Assembly: GCF_000814025.1 (NCBI RefSeq)
Contig: NZ_JWLL01000005.1
Span: 729,501-793,500, forward strand
Direction: 5' to 3'
Origin: Tateyamaria sp. ANG-S1
GTDB lineage: Bacteria; Pseudomonadota; Alphaproteobacteria; Rhodobacterales; Rhodobacteraceae
DNA: 64,000 nucleotides
Shown here: positions 35,663-44,412 of the stretch, piece after piece
Layout of the letters: each line of letters starts with the position of its first letter
Numbering within the stretch: position 1 is the stretch's first letter
The notes under the pieces: generated by a model
What the model was told of the DNA's origin: nothing
What the model saw: the letters and a program-made list of their open reading frames with translations, nothing else
Database searches by the model: none
Program-made: the position numbers and the translations under genes

Positions 35663-37123
35663 ATGACCAAGGTGATCAAGGGTGGGATGGTTTGTACGGC
35701 AGACCGGACCTGGAAGGCCGATGTGCTGGTCGAGGGCGAGACGATCAAGCAGATTGGTGAAGACCTGGTGGGTGACGAGTATATCGACGCCGAGGGGGCT
35801 TATGTCATCCCGGGTGGCATCGACCCGCACACCCATCTTGAGATGCCGTTTATGGGCACGACCGCTGCCGAGACGTTCGAGTCTGGCACATGGGCGGCTG
35901 CCGTAGGTGGGACAACGATGATCGTGGATTTCTGTCTGCCGGGGGCTGACGGGTCGATCAAGAACGCGATCAACGAGTGGCACCGCAAATCAGCGCCGCA
36001 GATTTGTTCCGACGTTGGCTATCACATGGCGATCACGGGCTGGGACGAGAGCATCTTTAACGAGATGAAGGATGCTGTCGAAATGGGCGTGAACTCGTTC
36101 AAGCACTTCATGGCGTACAAGGGTGCGCTGATGATCGAGGATGACGAGATGTTCGCATCCTTCAAGCGCTGTGCAGAATTGGGTGCCCTGCCTATGGTCC
36201 ATGCCGAGAATGGCGATCTGGTGGCCGAGATGCAGCAGAAGTATTTCGATCAGGGGATTACGGGGCCAGAAGGCCATGCCTATTCCCGCCCGCCGGAGTT
36301 TGAAGGCGAGGCTGCGAACCGCGCTATTACCATCGCCGACGCGGCAGGCGTCCCGCTGTATATTGTGCATGTGTCCTGTGAGCAGGCGCATGAAGCGATC
36401 CGGCGGGCGCGGCAGAAGGGGATGCGGGTCTATGGCGAGCCGCTGATCCAGTTCCTGACGCTGGATGAGAGCGAGTACTTCAACAAGGATTGGGACCATG
36501 CGGCCCGCCGCGTGATGTCGCCGCCCTTCCGGTCGAAGGATCATCAGGACTCGCTTTGGGCGGGCCTTCAGGCCGGGTCGCTGCAGGTGGTGGCGACGGA
36601 CCATGCGGCCTTTAATACCGAGCAGAAGCGGGCAGGGCGTGATGATTTCCGGATCATTCCCAACGGCTCGAACGGGTTGGAGGAGCGGCTGGCTGTGCTC
36701 TGGACCGAAGGGGTGGAGACCGGGAGGCTGACGCCCAATGAGTTCGTGGCCTGTACGTCGACCAATGTGGCCAAAATCCTGAACATCTATCCCAAGAAGG
36801 GCGCGCTGGTTGAAGGGGCGGATGCGGATATCGTGGTGTGGGATCCGAAGATCACCAAGACGATTTCGCCTGCCAATCACCACTCGGTGCTGGATTACAA
36901 TGTGTTCGAAGGGTTCGAAGTCAAGGCGCAGTCGCGGTATACGCTGAGCCGGGGCGAGGTGATCTGGGCCTGGGGCCAGAATTCGCAACCGCAGCCCGGT
37001 CGGGGCAAGTTCGTGCCGCGCCCGGCCTTCCCGTCTGCGTCGGTGGCGCTGTCCAAGTGGAAGGCGCTGACGGCGCCCAAGATGATCAAGCGCGATCCGT
37101 TGAACATTCCGGCGGGGATTTGA
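35663..37123 (+). CDS. hydA: Dihydropyrimidinase
   Basis: Protein of 486 residues of the cyclic amidohydrolase family. Binuclear metal ligands are in GGIDPHTHLE (two His), FKHFMAYKGA (the lysine expected to be carboxylated), MVHAENGD (His), YIVHVSC (His) and VATDHA (Asp). It opens dihydrouracil and dihydrothymine rings to N-carbamoyl-beta-amino acids, the second step of the reductive pathway. Use on hydantoins is possible in the family. Genes for steps one and three are nearby, so the pathway role is well supported. Confidence 0.95.
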   Translation: MTKVIKGGMVCTADRTWKADVLVEGETIKQIGEDLVGDEYIDAEGAYVIPGGIDPHTHLEMPFMGTTAAETFESGTWAAAVGGTTMIVDFCLPGADGSIKNAINEWHRKSAPQICSDVGYHMAITGWDESIFNEMKDAVEMGVNSFKHFMAYKGALMIEDDEMFASFKRCAELGALPMVHAENGDLVAEMQQKYFDQGITGPEGHAYSRPPEFEGEAANRAITIADAAGVPLYIVHVSCEQAHEAIRRARQKGMRVYGEPLIQFLTLDESEYFNKDWDHAARRVMSPPFRSKDHQDSLWAGLQAGSLQVVATDHAAFNTEQKRAGRDDFRIIPNGSNGLEERLAVLWTEGVETGRLTPNEFVACTSTNVAKILNIYPKKGALVEGADADIVVWDPKITKTISPANHHSVLDYNVFEGFEVKAQSRYTLSRGEVIWAWGQNSQPQPGRGKFVPRPAFPSASVALSKWKALTAPKMIKRDPLNIPAGI

Positions 37124-37767
37124 TGAGCGTGGATTGGACCATGCATTTTGCGGACGCCCGTGGGCGGCTCAAACCCTGGCGCGGCGCGATCGAGGCGGCA
37201 ATTGCACGCACGCATCAGCGGGTGAGAGACCGTGTTGTCATCGAGCAGTTGGACATCATGGTGCAGGACAGCCCGCGAGTCATACGCGAGCGCGGGCATG
37301 TGGGTTTTGCTCCGAATGGGTGGATGGTCTATCTATCCTTTGATCCCGAGGCGGAGGCATTCGAGAGCAATCTGGACGCGCCTTTGGAGCGGACCCTGGC
37401 GCATGAGATCAACCATATCTTGCGCTGGCGTGAGCCGGGATACGGCGCGACATTGGGCGAAGCCTTGATCAGTGAGGGACTGGCCGGGGTCTTTGTGCGC
37501 GACCTCTACGCCTGCCCGCCGGAGCCATGGGAAAGGGCCTTGGAGGATACCGCGGCTTTGGCCGATCAGGTTATCGCTGAGTGGGATCGGGCGTATGACC
37601 ATGCGGAGTGGTTCTTTGGCGCGGGGCAACATCCGGTTTGGGCGGGTTACACCATCGGTTACCGGATCGTGGCTCATCATGCGGACAGCGCGATGGATGA
37701 TATTGTTGCGCTGACCACGCGCCCCGCATCGGATTTCAAGACATCGGCAAGACTGGCCCTGCAGTGA
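37123..37767 (+). CDS. DUF2268-type putative zinc-dependent protease
   Basis: Protein of 214 residues with a zinc-binding HEINH at residues 94-98 and a possible third ligand Glu118 in ALISEGLA, as in the DUF2268 group of predicted Zn proteases. No signal peptide, so a cytoplasmic enzyme. The ATG shares one base with the hydA stop and the stop overlaps the next ABC ATPase gene by 4 bases, so it is embedded in the operon. Why a protease-like protein is locked between hydA and a transporter is unclear. Confidence 0.75.
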   Translation: MSVDWTMHFADARGRLKPWRGAIEAAIARTHQRVRDRVVIEQLDIMVQDSPRVIRERGHVGFAPNGWMVYLSFDPEAEAFESNLDAPLERTLAHEINHILRWREPGYGATLGEALISEGLAGVFVRDLYACPPEPWERALEDTAALADQVIAEWDRAYDHAEWFFGAGQHPVWAGYTIGYRIVAHHADSAMDDIVALTTRPASDFKTSARLALQ

Positions 37768-38546
37768 CGACACAGAACGTAATTCAAGCCAAATCGCTAG
37801 ATTTGACGTTTCAAACCAATGACGGCCCTGTCCATGCGCTTAAGGGGGTGTCACTAGACATTGCCAAGGGCGATTTCGTGTCCTTCATCGGACCCTCGGG
37901 CTGCGGCAAGACGACCTTTCTGCGTTGCATGGCGGATCTGGAGCAGCCCACTGGCGGCACCATCACCGTGAACGGAACCACGCCAGAGGAGGCCCGGAAG
38001 TCTCGCGCTTATGGTTACGTGTTTCAGGCGGCGGGGCTTTATCCCTGGCGGACGATTGGACGCAATATCTCGCTGCCATTGGAGATCATGGGGTATTCCA
38101 AAGCGGAGCAGGCCGAGCGAGTGGCGCGGACGCTGGAACTGGTGGAACTGTCGGGCTTTGAAAGGAAATTCCCTTGGCAACTCTCCGGCGGGATGCAGCA
38201 GCGCGCGTCGATTGCACGCGCGCTGGCTTTTGATGCGGACATTCTGCTGATGGATGAACCCTTTGGTGCGCTCGACGAGATTGTGCGCGATCACCTGAAC
38301 GAGCAGCTTTTGCAGCTTTGGGCGCAGACGGAGAAGACCATCGCCTTTGTCACGCACTCGATCCCCGAGGCGGTGTATCTGTCCACCAAGATCGTTGTTA
38401 TGTCACCCCGTCCCGGGCGGATCACGGATGTGATTGAAAGCAGCCTGCCGCGGGAGCGGCCTTTGGATATTCGGGAAAGCCCCGAGTTCTTGGAGATTGC
38501 GCACCGGGTGCGGGACGGGTTGCGGGCGGGGCATGCCTATGACTGA
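37764..38546 (+). CDS. ABC transporter ATP-binding protein (NitT/TauT class)
   Basis: Protein of 260 residues from a GTG start overlapping the previous stop. Walker A is GPSGCGKTTF, signature LSGGMQQRASIARAL, Walker B DILLMDEPFGALDE, then the H-loop in FVTHSIPEAVYLS. The subclass covers taurine, nitrate, aliphatic sulfonate and thiamine-precursor importers. With two permeases and a NMT1-like binding protein next door it forms a full importer. By position it likely brings in pyrimidines or their breakdown products. Confidence 0.93.
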   Translation: MTTQNVIQAKSLDLTFQTNDGPVHALKGVSLDIAKGDFVSFIGPSGCGKTTFLRCMADLEQPTGGTITVNGTTPEEARKSRAYGYVFQAAGLYPWRTIGRNISLPLEIMGYSKAEQAERVARTLELVELSGFERKFPWQLSGGMQQRASIARALAFDADILLMDEPFGALDEIVRDHLNEQLLQLWAQTEKTIAFVTHSIPEAVYLSTKIVVMSPRPGRITDVIESSLPRERPLDIRESPEFLEIAHRVRDGLRAGHAYD

Positions 38547-38562
38547 GGGTGCTTGTGCGGCA

Positions 38563-38601
38563 GATCGGCCCTCCGGGGGGAGTTTATTTGGCAAGATGAA
38601 G
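38563..38601 (+). repeat. Dispersed intergenic element, copy G
   Basis: A 39-base copy nearly identical to copy A, with GATCGGCCCT at the left end and TTTGGCAAGATGAAG at the right end. It splits two genes of one transporter operon; the permease ATG is 14 bases further on. Confidence 0.8.
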
Positions 38602-38615
38602 CAGGGGAGCGTCTG

Positions 38616-39548
38616 ATGCGAGCTCTGCTTCCTGTTGTGACCGTTTTGGCCGTGATTGTCGGGATCTGGTATCTGGCTGTGGCACCGATGAACGTCCGGG
38701 TGGCGCTTGATCAGGCGGAGCGGGCGGGAGAGGTTGTTTTGCCGGAAGGGTCTGTGCCCCGGCGCGAGGTGTCAGTGTGGCGGCTGATGTTGGACAATTC
38801 CGAGCATGTGAGGCTGGGCTATACCCTGGAGCGGCCGCGCCTGCCGACGCCTGCGCAGGTGGGGCAGGAGTTTTGGAAAACGACCGGGGAGATGGTCGCC
38901 AAGGGGCGGCCCTGGTCGAAGCGGGGGCTGATCTATCACGGGTGGATCACGCTGCAATCGACGCTTTGGGGGTTTGCCCTGGGAACCTTGTTGGGGATCG
39001 TCGGGGCGGTGGCGATTGTCTATTCCCGCACCGCGCAGTTGAGCCTGATGCCCTGGGCCATCATCAGCCAGACCATTCCCATTGTGGCGCTGGCGCCGAT
39101 GATTATCGTTTTGTCTTCGCAAGTTGGCATCGAAGGACGCGGAGTACCAAAGGCTATTATCTCGGCCTACCTGTGTTTTTTCCCGGTGCTGGTCGGCATG
39201 GTGAAGGGTCTGCGAGCGCCGGACACGTCGCAGCTTGATCTGCTCAGGACCTATAACGCCAGCGGGATGCAGAGTTTCTTGCGGCTGCGCCTGCCTGCGT
39301 CGGTGCCCTATCTGTTTACGTCGCTCAAGGTCGGGATTGCGGCTGCACTTGTTGGGACCATTGTGGGTGAGTTGCCCACGGGGGCGATTTCTGGCCTTGG
39401 CGCGCGCATCTTGATTGGGGACCAATTCGGTACACCGCTGGCCATCTGGTCGGCGCTGTTTGCTGCGGCGGTACTTGCGGGGGCACTGGTGACGTTGCTT
39501 GATCTGATCCAGCGGGTGACGCTGAAGCGCATGGGGATGGCGACATGA
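38616..39548 (+). CDS. ABC transporter permease (NitT/TauT class), first
   Basis: Protein of 310 residues with an N-terminal membrane helix, then an unusual extracytoplasmic stretch of about 85 residues (roughly 25-110) before the core permease helices. The EAA-type loop is LRTYNASGMQSFLRLRLPASVPYLFTSLKVG. The ATG at 38616 was chosen because the upstream reading runs through a repeat. The stop overlaps the second permease by 4 bases. Confidence 0.88.
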   Translation: MRALLPVVTVLAVIVGIWYLAVAPMNVRVALDQAERAGEVVLPEGSVPRREVSVWRLMLDNSEHVRLGYTLERPRLPTPAQVGQEFWKTTGEMVAKGRPWSKRGLIYHGWITLQSTLWGFALGTLLGIVGAVAIVYSRTAQLSLMPWAIISQTIPIVALAPMIIVLSSQVGIEGRGVPKAIISAYLCFFPVLVGMVKGLRAPDTSQLDLLRTYNASGMQSFLRLRLPASVPYLFTSLKVGIAAALVGTIVGELPTGAISGLGARILIGDQFGTPLAIWSALFAAAVLAGALVTLLDLIQRVTLKRMGMAT

Positions 39549-40384
39549 TGTGGCTGGTCCTTGCGCTTGTGGCCTGGTTGGGCGGGTGGGCTTGGAACGC
39601 CTGGCTCGCGCGCCGGGGCGAGGTCCGCGCTGTACGGATTGCTGTGCCCGTGATCTTTGGCCTGACGCTGCTGGTCATCTGGGAGGGGCTGGTGCGTGGC
39701 TTCGGCGTCTCACCCGTGATCCTGCCCGCGCCGTCGACCGTGGCGCAGACCTTTGCCGCCTCGACCGACATACTGTGGATCGACTTCCAACAGACCGTGC
39801 TTAAGGGTGCGCTGCGGGGCTTTGCCATCGGGGCCATCGCCGCCTTTGTCGCAGCCATCGCCATCGACCGGTCGGCGTTCCTGACCCGCGGCCTTCTGCC
39901 CATCGGCAACTTCGTCGCCGCCCTGCCCATCGTCGGCATCGCGCCGATCATGGTGAACTGGTTTGGGTTTGACTGGCAGTCCAAGGCGGCGGTGGTTGTG
40001 GTGATGGTCTTCTTCCCCATCCTCGTGAACACGGTGCAGGGCCTGAACGAGGCGAGTGCCATGCAGCGCGACCTGATGCGCACCTATGCGGCAGGCTACT
40101 GGCAAACACTGCTCCGCCTGCGCCTGCCCGCCGCCATGCCGTTCATCTTCAACGGCCTGAAAATCGCTACGACACTGGCGCTCATCGGGGCCATCGTTGC
40201 CGAATATTTCGGCTCCCCTACGCGCGGCATGGGATTTCGCATCTCGACCGGCGTCGGCAGCTTGAGCATCGACCTTGTCTGGGCTGAAATCGCCGTCGCA
40301 GCTTTGGCAGGTACGGCGCTTTATGGCATCGTGGCCTGGATCGAAAAGCGGGTGACCTTCTGGCACCCGTCACAACGCGGATAA
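39545..40384 (+). CDS. ABC transporter permease (NitT/TauT class), second
   Basis: Protein of 279 residues with about six membrane helices and the EAA-type loop MRTYAAGYWQTLLRLRLPAAMP. It resembles the first permease in its core, giving a heterodimeric channel, as seen in ThiX-like and related importers. ATGA overlap with the gene before. The binding-protein gene follows after 23 bases with its own SD (CGGAGG). Confidence 0.9.
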   Translation: MMWLVLALVAWLGGWAWNAWLARRGEVRAVRIAVPVIFGLTLLVIWEGLVRGFGVSPVILPAPSTVAQTFAASTDILWIDFQQTVLKGALRGFAIGAIAAFVAAIAIDRSAFLTRGLLPIGNFVAALPIVGIAPIMVNWFGFDWQSKAAVVVVMVFFPILVNTVQGLNEASAMQRDLMRTYAAGYWQTLLRLRLPAAMPFIFNGLKIATTLALIGAIVAEYFGSPTRGMGFRISTGVGSLSIDLVWAEIAVAALAGTALYGIVAWIEKRVTFWHPSQRG

Positions 40385-40407
40385 CAAAACCAACCTCGGA
40401 GGGTATC

Positions 40408-41388
40408 ATGAAAATCAAAGCAACTCTGGCAGCGCTGTCGCTGACAGCTACGGGTGCATGGGCGGCGGATGACGTCACCTTGCAACTGAAATGGGTCACG
40501 CAGGCCCAGTTCGCAGGCTACTACGTGGCGCTGGAAAAGGGCTTTTATGATGAAGAGGACCTGAACGTCACCATCAAGCCCGGTGGCCCCGACATCGCGC
40601 CCACGCAGGTGCTGGCCGGTGGCGGTGCCGACGTCACGGTCGAGTGGATGCCAGCCGCCCTGGCCGCCCGCGAAAAGGGCCTGCCGATGGTCAACATCGC
40701 GCAGCCGTTCAAATCGTCGGGTATGATGCTGACCTGCCGCAAGGATGCGGGGGTCGAGACCACCGCTGACTTCCCCGGCAAGACGCTGGGCGTCTGGTTC
40801 TTTGGCAACGAATTCCCGTTCCTGTCGTGGATGAGCCAGCTTGAAATCCCGACCGACGGCTCTGACGCTGGGGTCGAAGTGCTGAAGCAGGGCTTTAACG
40901 TCGATCCGATCCTGAACGGGCAGGCGGCGTGCGTGTCGACCATGACCTACAACGAATACTGGCAGGTCATTGATGCGGGCCTGACGCCCGAGGAACTGAC
41001 AGTCTTCAAATATGAGGACAACGGCGTCGCCACGCTCGAAGACGGGCTTTATGTGCTCGAAGAAAACCTCACGGACCCGGCGTTCGAGGACAAGATGGTC
41101 CGCTTCGTCCGCGCCTCCATGAAAGGCTGGAAGTATGCCGAGGAGAACCCGGACGAGGCCGCGATGATCGTGCTGGAATACGACGAGACCGGCGCCCAGA
41201 CCGAAAAGCACCAGAAGCGGATGATGGGCGAGGTGGCCAAGCTGACCGCTGGGTCCAACGGTGCGCTGGTGCCAGCCGATTACGAACGTACGGTTGAATC
41301 GCTGCTGGCAGGCGGGTCGGACCCCGTGATCACCGCCGCTCCAGAGGGCGCATGGACACACCAGATCTCGGATAAAGCGCTGAACTAA
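40408..41388 (+). CDS. ABC transporter substrate-binding protein, NMT1/THI5-like
   Basis: Protein of 326 residues with a signal peptide (cleavage after TGAWA). The mature N-terminus DVTLQLKWVTQAQFAGYYVA is characteristic of the NMT1/THI5-like family, which binds thiamine pyrimidine precursors (HMP, formylaminopyrimidine) and related rings. In this operon a pyrimidine base, dihydropyrimidine or ureido acid is the more likely ligand; that is inference from neighbours. No thiamine genes or TPP riboswitch are near. A terminator follows the gene. Confidence 0.9.
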   Translation: MKIKATLAALSLTATGAWAADDVTLQLKWVTQAQFAGYYVALEKGFYDEEDLNVTIKPGGPDIAPTQVLAGGGADVTVEWMPAALAAREKGLPMVNIAQPFKSSGMMLTCRKDAGVETTADFPGKTLGVWFFGNEFPFLSWMSQLEIPTDGSDAGVEVLKQGFNVDPILNGQAACVSTMTYNEYWQVIDAGLTPEELTVFKYEDNGVATLEDGLYVLEENLTDPAFEDKMVRFVRASMKGWKYAEENPDEAAMIVLEYDETGAQTEKHQKRMMGEVAKLTAGSNGALVPADYERTVESLLAGGSDPVITAAPEGAWTHQISDKALN

Positions 41389-41410
41389 AAGCGGTTTTTA
41401 CCGTATCGGC

Positions 41411-41438
41411 AAAGGCCAGCCTTCGGGCTGGCCTTTTT
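41411..41438 (+). terminator. Intrinsic terminator of the pyrimidine operon
   Basis: Perfect 10-bp stem AAAGGCCAGC / GCTGGCCTTT with a CTTCGG loop, continued by TT. It is 22 bases after the binding-protein stop. Confidence 0.88.
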
Positions 41439-41505
41439 CGTTGGCAAAACTGGACGTGCGCGGGTTTTGACCCATGTAGTTGCCCAACAAAGGAGTGCGC
41501 ACCAC

Positions 41506-41769
41506 ATGACACGTATGGAAGATTTGCAACCAAACCTCGATGAGCAACAGCGCATGGACGCGCGGTACCAGGCGGCGATGGCCTCGATCAACCGGTCCAA
41601 GATGGAGCGGGAGAAGAGCGGCTATGTGGTGATGTCAGCGGCGATGAACTACGGCGAGGGTGCGCTGGGTGACGGGCTGTTCGGCAAGGTGAGCCACGCG
41701 GCGAAGCTGTTTATGATCGCGTTTGCGTTCGGGCTACCGGTGGTGCTGGTTTGGGCTTACTTGTTGTAG
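41506..41769 (+). CDS. Small single-span membrane protein of unknown function
   Basis: Protein of 87 residues: a hydrophilic, coiled-coil-like first half (RMEDLQPNLDEQQRMDARYQ), a middle segment, and one C-terminal membrane helix at about 66-86 (AKLFMIAFAFGLPVVLVWAY). No family recognised. SD AAGGAG lies upstream of the ATG. It is a separate unit after the pyrimidine operon terminator. Confidence 0.7.
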   Translation: MTRMEDLQPNLDEQQRMDARYQAAMASINRSKMEREKSGYVVMSAAMNYGEGALGDGLFGKVSHAAKLFMIAFAFGLPVVLVWAYLL

Positions 41770-41822
41770 AGCAGCCGCCCATCATGAACTGACAGTGTGG
41801 TCGTACCTTGGGCGGCCTTTTT

Positions 41823-41887
41823 CGTAGGGTGCGCATTCACTGCGCACCTTTCGCCATTCACGGTGCGCGATAAACGCACACCCTACG
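41823..41887. repeat. Inverted REP doublet upstream of the RAYT gene
   Basis: Two REP units facing outward: CGTAGGGTGCGCATTCACTG and following at 41823-41848 on one strand, and GGTGCGCGATAAACGCACAC and following at 41862-41887 on the other, with 13 bases between. The doublet ends 29 bases before the RAYT start. Confidence 0.9.
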
Positions 41888-41916
41888 TTAACCGTCATCT
41901 GTCTAGCGTTTGGGGT

Positions 41917-42399
41917 ATGTCGAATTATCTCAGGCCACGCGTTACGGGTGCTTCCATCTTCTTCACGGTGCGCCTCGCACCGACGACGGAACCCATCCTC
42001 ACGGATCATATCGATCATTTGCGGACCGCGGTGCGCCTCACGCTGGTGGATCATCCTTTTGCCATCGACGCGTGGGTTGTGTTGCCTGATCACATCCACG
42101 CCGTCTGGACGCTGCCAGAGGATGATTGCGAATATTCAAAACGGTGGAGCGTGATCAAGGCCCGATTTTCGCGACGGGTAGCGGCGGGGCATCGTCGGGC
42201 CAGCCATATTCTCAGGCGCGAGCGCGGGATATGGCAGCGCAGGTTCTGGGAACACCATCTGCGGACTGAGGCGGACAGAGCCAATGCGATCCGGTATTGT
42301 CTCACCAATCCAGTGAAACATGGGTTGGTCGCAGCTGCGAGCGATTGGCCATATTCGTCCGTTCATCGGGACATCAGGAACGGTCAGTGGGCCGAGTAG
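41917..42399 (+). CDS. REP-associated tyrosine transposase (RAYT, Y1/HUH family)
   Basis: Protein of 160 residues, normal for RAYT. The HUH metal motif is His59-Ile-His61 in LPDHIHAVW; the probable catalytic tyrosine is Tyr127 in YCLTNPVKHGLV. RAYTs are single-copy relatives of IS200/IS605 transposases thought to make or maintain REP sequences; they rarely move themselves. Here the gene lies between two inverted REP doublets and its stop codon TAG is part of the downstream REP. Further REP copies occur at 9821, 54834 and 63538. Confidence 0.93.
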   Translation: MSNYLRPRVTGASIFFTVRLAPTTEPILTDHIDHLRTAVRLTLVDHPFAIDAWVVLPDHIHAVWTLPEDDCEYSKRWSVIKARFSRRVAAGHRRASHILRRERGIWQRRFWEHHLRTEADRANAIRYCLTNPVKHGLVAAASDWPYSSVHRDIRNGQWAE

Positions 42400-42472
42400 G
42401 GCGCGCATTTACTGCGCACTAATGTTCGGTTTGGTTTTAGGGATCGGTGCGCATTAAATGCGCACCCTACGG
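42396..42472. repeat. Inverted REP doublet downstream of the RAYT gene
   Basis: First unit GTAGGGCGCGCATTTACTGC and following at 42396-42419 overlaps the RAYT stop; second unit GGTGCGCATTAAATGCGCAC and following at 42446-42472, in the opposite orientation, 26 bases apart. Confidence 0.9.
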
Positions 42473-42604
42473 ACCCAACGAATGATACAATCGTTTTAGC
42501 GCCAGCTTCGGTGCCCCCAACTCCAACCGAGTGCCGCTACGCGCGTTTGCTGCGCAAACACTCTTTCGCGCACGCCTTGAACCCAAACGTAAACCCAAAC
42601 AGTC

Positions 42605-42621
42605 CGTCCGCTTAGCGGACG
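42605..42621 (-). other. Hairpin whose loop is the ettA stop codon
   Basis: Perfect 7-bp stem CGTCCGC / GCGGACG with the three-base loop TAA, which is the ettA stop. No T-run follows. It may act in termination or protect the mRNA end. Confidence 0.6.
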
Positions 42622-44267
42622 AACTTTTTGTGTTTCAGTCGTTTGGGTTCAAGGGCATCCGGCCCCAACCGGCGCTTCTTGTCTTCCTCGTAGTCCTCGA
42701 AGTTCCCCTCGAACCACTCCACATGCGCGTCGCCTTCGAACGCCAGGATATGCGTACAAATCCGGTCGAGGAAGAACCGGTCGTGCGAGATCACGACCGC
42801 ACACCCAGCGAAATCCACCAATGCATCTTCCAGCGCCCGCAGCGTCTCCACGTCCAGGTCGTTGGTTGGCTCGTCGAGCAGCAGCACGTTGCCGCCCTCT
42901 TTCAGCAACCGCGCCATGTGAACGCGGTTGCGTTCGCCGCCTGACAGCAGCGACACCTTTTTTTGCTGGTCGCCGCCTTTGAAGTTGAAGGACGAGCAGT
43001 ACGCGCGGGAGTTCACCTGCGCATCCCCAAGCTCAATCACCTCGGCTCCGCCGGAAATCGCTTCCCACACCGTGTCCCCATCGGCCAGATCGTCGCGCGA
43101 CTGGTCGACATAGGACAGTTGCACCGTGTCACCCAGTTCGATGGTCCCGGCATCAGGCGTTTCCTGCCCGGTCAGCATCTTGAACAGCGTCGACTTGCCC
43201 GCGCCGTTGGGGCCGATGACCCCGACAATCGCGCCGGGGGGCAGGGAGAAGTCGAGCCCCTCAACCAGCAATTTGTCCCCCATTGCTTTGGACAAACCGG
43301 CCACATCGATCACCTTGGACCCCAGCCGCTGCCCGTTCGGGATGACGATCTGAGCGCGCGTCAGCTTTTCGCGCTCGGATTGCTCGGCCATCTCGTTATA
43401 GGCGTTGATCCGGGCCTTGGACTTGGCCTGCCGCGCCTTGGCGCCCTGCCGCATCCATTCCAGTTCGCGCTCCAGCGTCTTCTGGCGGCTCTTGTCCTCG
43501 CGCGCTTCCTGTTCCAGCCGCTTGGCCTTCTGTTCCAGCCAGGCGGAGTAGTTGCCCTCGTATGGAATGCCGCGCCCACGATCCAACTCAAGGATCCACC
43601 CGGTGATGTCATCCAGGAAATAGCGATCATGGGTGACGATCAGGATCGTGCCCTTGTAGTCGATCAGGTGTTGTTGCAGCCACGCGATGGTCTCGGCATC
43701 GAGGTGGTTGGTCGGTTCATCGAGCAGCAGCATGTCGGGCGCTTCCAGCAGCAGCTTGCACAAAGCCACCCGGCGCGCCTCACCACCCGAGAGCGTCGTC
43801 ACATCCGCATCATCGGGCGGACAGCGCAGCGCCTCCATCGACACATCGATCTGGCTGTCGAGATCCCACAGGTTCTCCGCATCAATCTGGTCCTGCAAGG
43901 CAGCCATCTCATCCGCCGTCTCGTCGGAATAGTTCATGGCCAGATCGTTGTAGCGGTCCAGAACCGCCTTCTTCTCGGCAACGCCCAACATGACATTCTC
44001 GCGCACGCTCAGCGTCGGATCCAGCTGCGGCTCCTGCGGCAGATAGCCGACCTTGGCACCCTCGGCGGCCCAGGCCTCACCGGTGAAATCTTTGTCCATC
44101 CCCGCCATGATCTTCATCAGCGTGGACTTACCGGCACCGTTCACGCCCACAACACCGATCTTCACGCCGGGCAGGAAGTTCAGGTGGATGTTCTCAAAGC
44201 ATTTCTTACCGCCGGGATAGGTCTTGGACACACCCGACATGTGGTAGACATATTGATAGGCCGCCAT
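42612..44267 (-). CDS. ettA: ABC-F protein EttA, energy-dependent translational throttle
   Basis: Protein of 551 residues with two ABC domains and no membrane part. Walker A motifs are GVNGAGKST and GPNGAGKST; signatures are [15 protein letters not shown] and [15 protein letters not shown]; the ABC-F linker ([19 protein letters not shown] region) lies between, with the EttA arm sequence after the first domain. EttA binds the ribosomal E site and controls entry into elongation by ATP/ADP ratio. Length and arm fit EttA rather than Uup or YbiT. Confidence 0.93.
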   Translation of the reverse strand: MAAYQYVYHMSGVSKTYPGGKKCFENIHLNFLPGVKIGVVGVNGAGKSTLMKIMAGMDKDFTGEAWAAEGAKVGYLPQEPQLDPTLSVRENVMLGVAEKKAVLDRYNDLAMNYSDETADEMAALQDQIDAENLWDLDSQIDVSMEALRCPPDDADVTTLSGGEARRVALCKLLLEAPDMLLLDEPTNHLDAETIAWLQQHLIDYKGTILIVTHDRYFLDDITGWILELDRGRGIPYEGNYSAWLEQKAKRLEQEAREDKSRQKTLERELEWMRQGAKARQAKSKARINAYNEMAEQSEREKLTRAQIVIPNGQRLGSKVIDVAGLSKAMGDKLLVEGLDFSLPPGAIVGVIGPNGAGKSTLFKMLTGQETPDAGTIELGDTVQLSYVDQSRDDLADGDTVWEAISGGAEVIELGDAQVNSRAYCSSFNFKGGDQQKKVSLLSGGERNRVHMARLLKEGGNVLLLDEPTNDLDVETLRALEDALVDFAGCAVVISHDRFFLDRICTHILAFEGDAHVEWFEGNFEDYEEDKKRRLGPDALEPKRLKHKKFVR

Positions 44268-44412
44268 GGTACTCTCCCGGTCAAAACTGTGCAGAACCGT
44301 CTACCGCCCGCAGGGGCAAAGGGCAATGCACCGCCAGCGCCGGAATTGTCATTTGGTGATGGGCGAGGACTCATGTTAGCGGTGACGTGCAAAACCTACG
44401 GAAGTGTCTGAC

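Noticed and set aside
37764-41388. TPP riboswitch or thiamine function for the importer
   Set aside because: The binding protein is of the NMT1/THI5-like family, but no CTGAGA/TPP motif or thiamine gene was seen; the operon context favours pyrimidines.
37764-41388. Nitrate or taurine importer
   Set aside because: The ATPase and permeases fit that class, but no nitrate, sulfonate or taurine genes accompany them.
41770-42600. Complete IS200/IS605 insertion sequence
   Set aside because: The transposase is of the RAYT type and is flanked by REP doublets, not by IS200/IS605 ends; no accessory tnpB gene is present.
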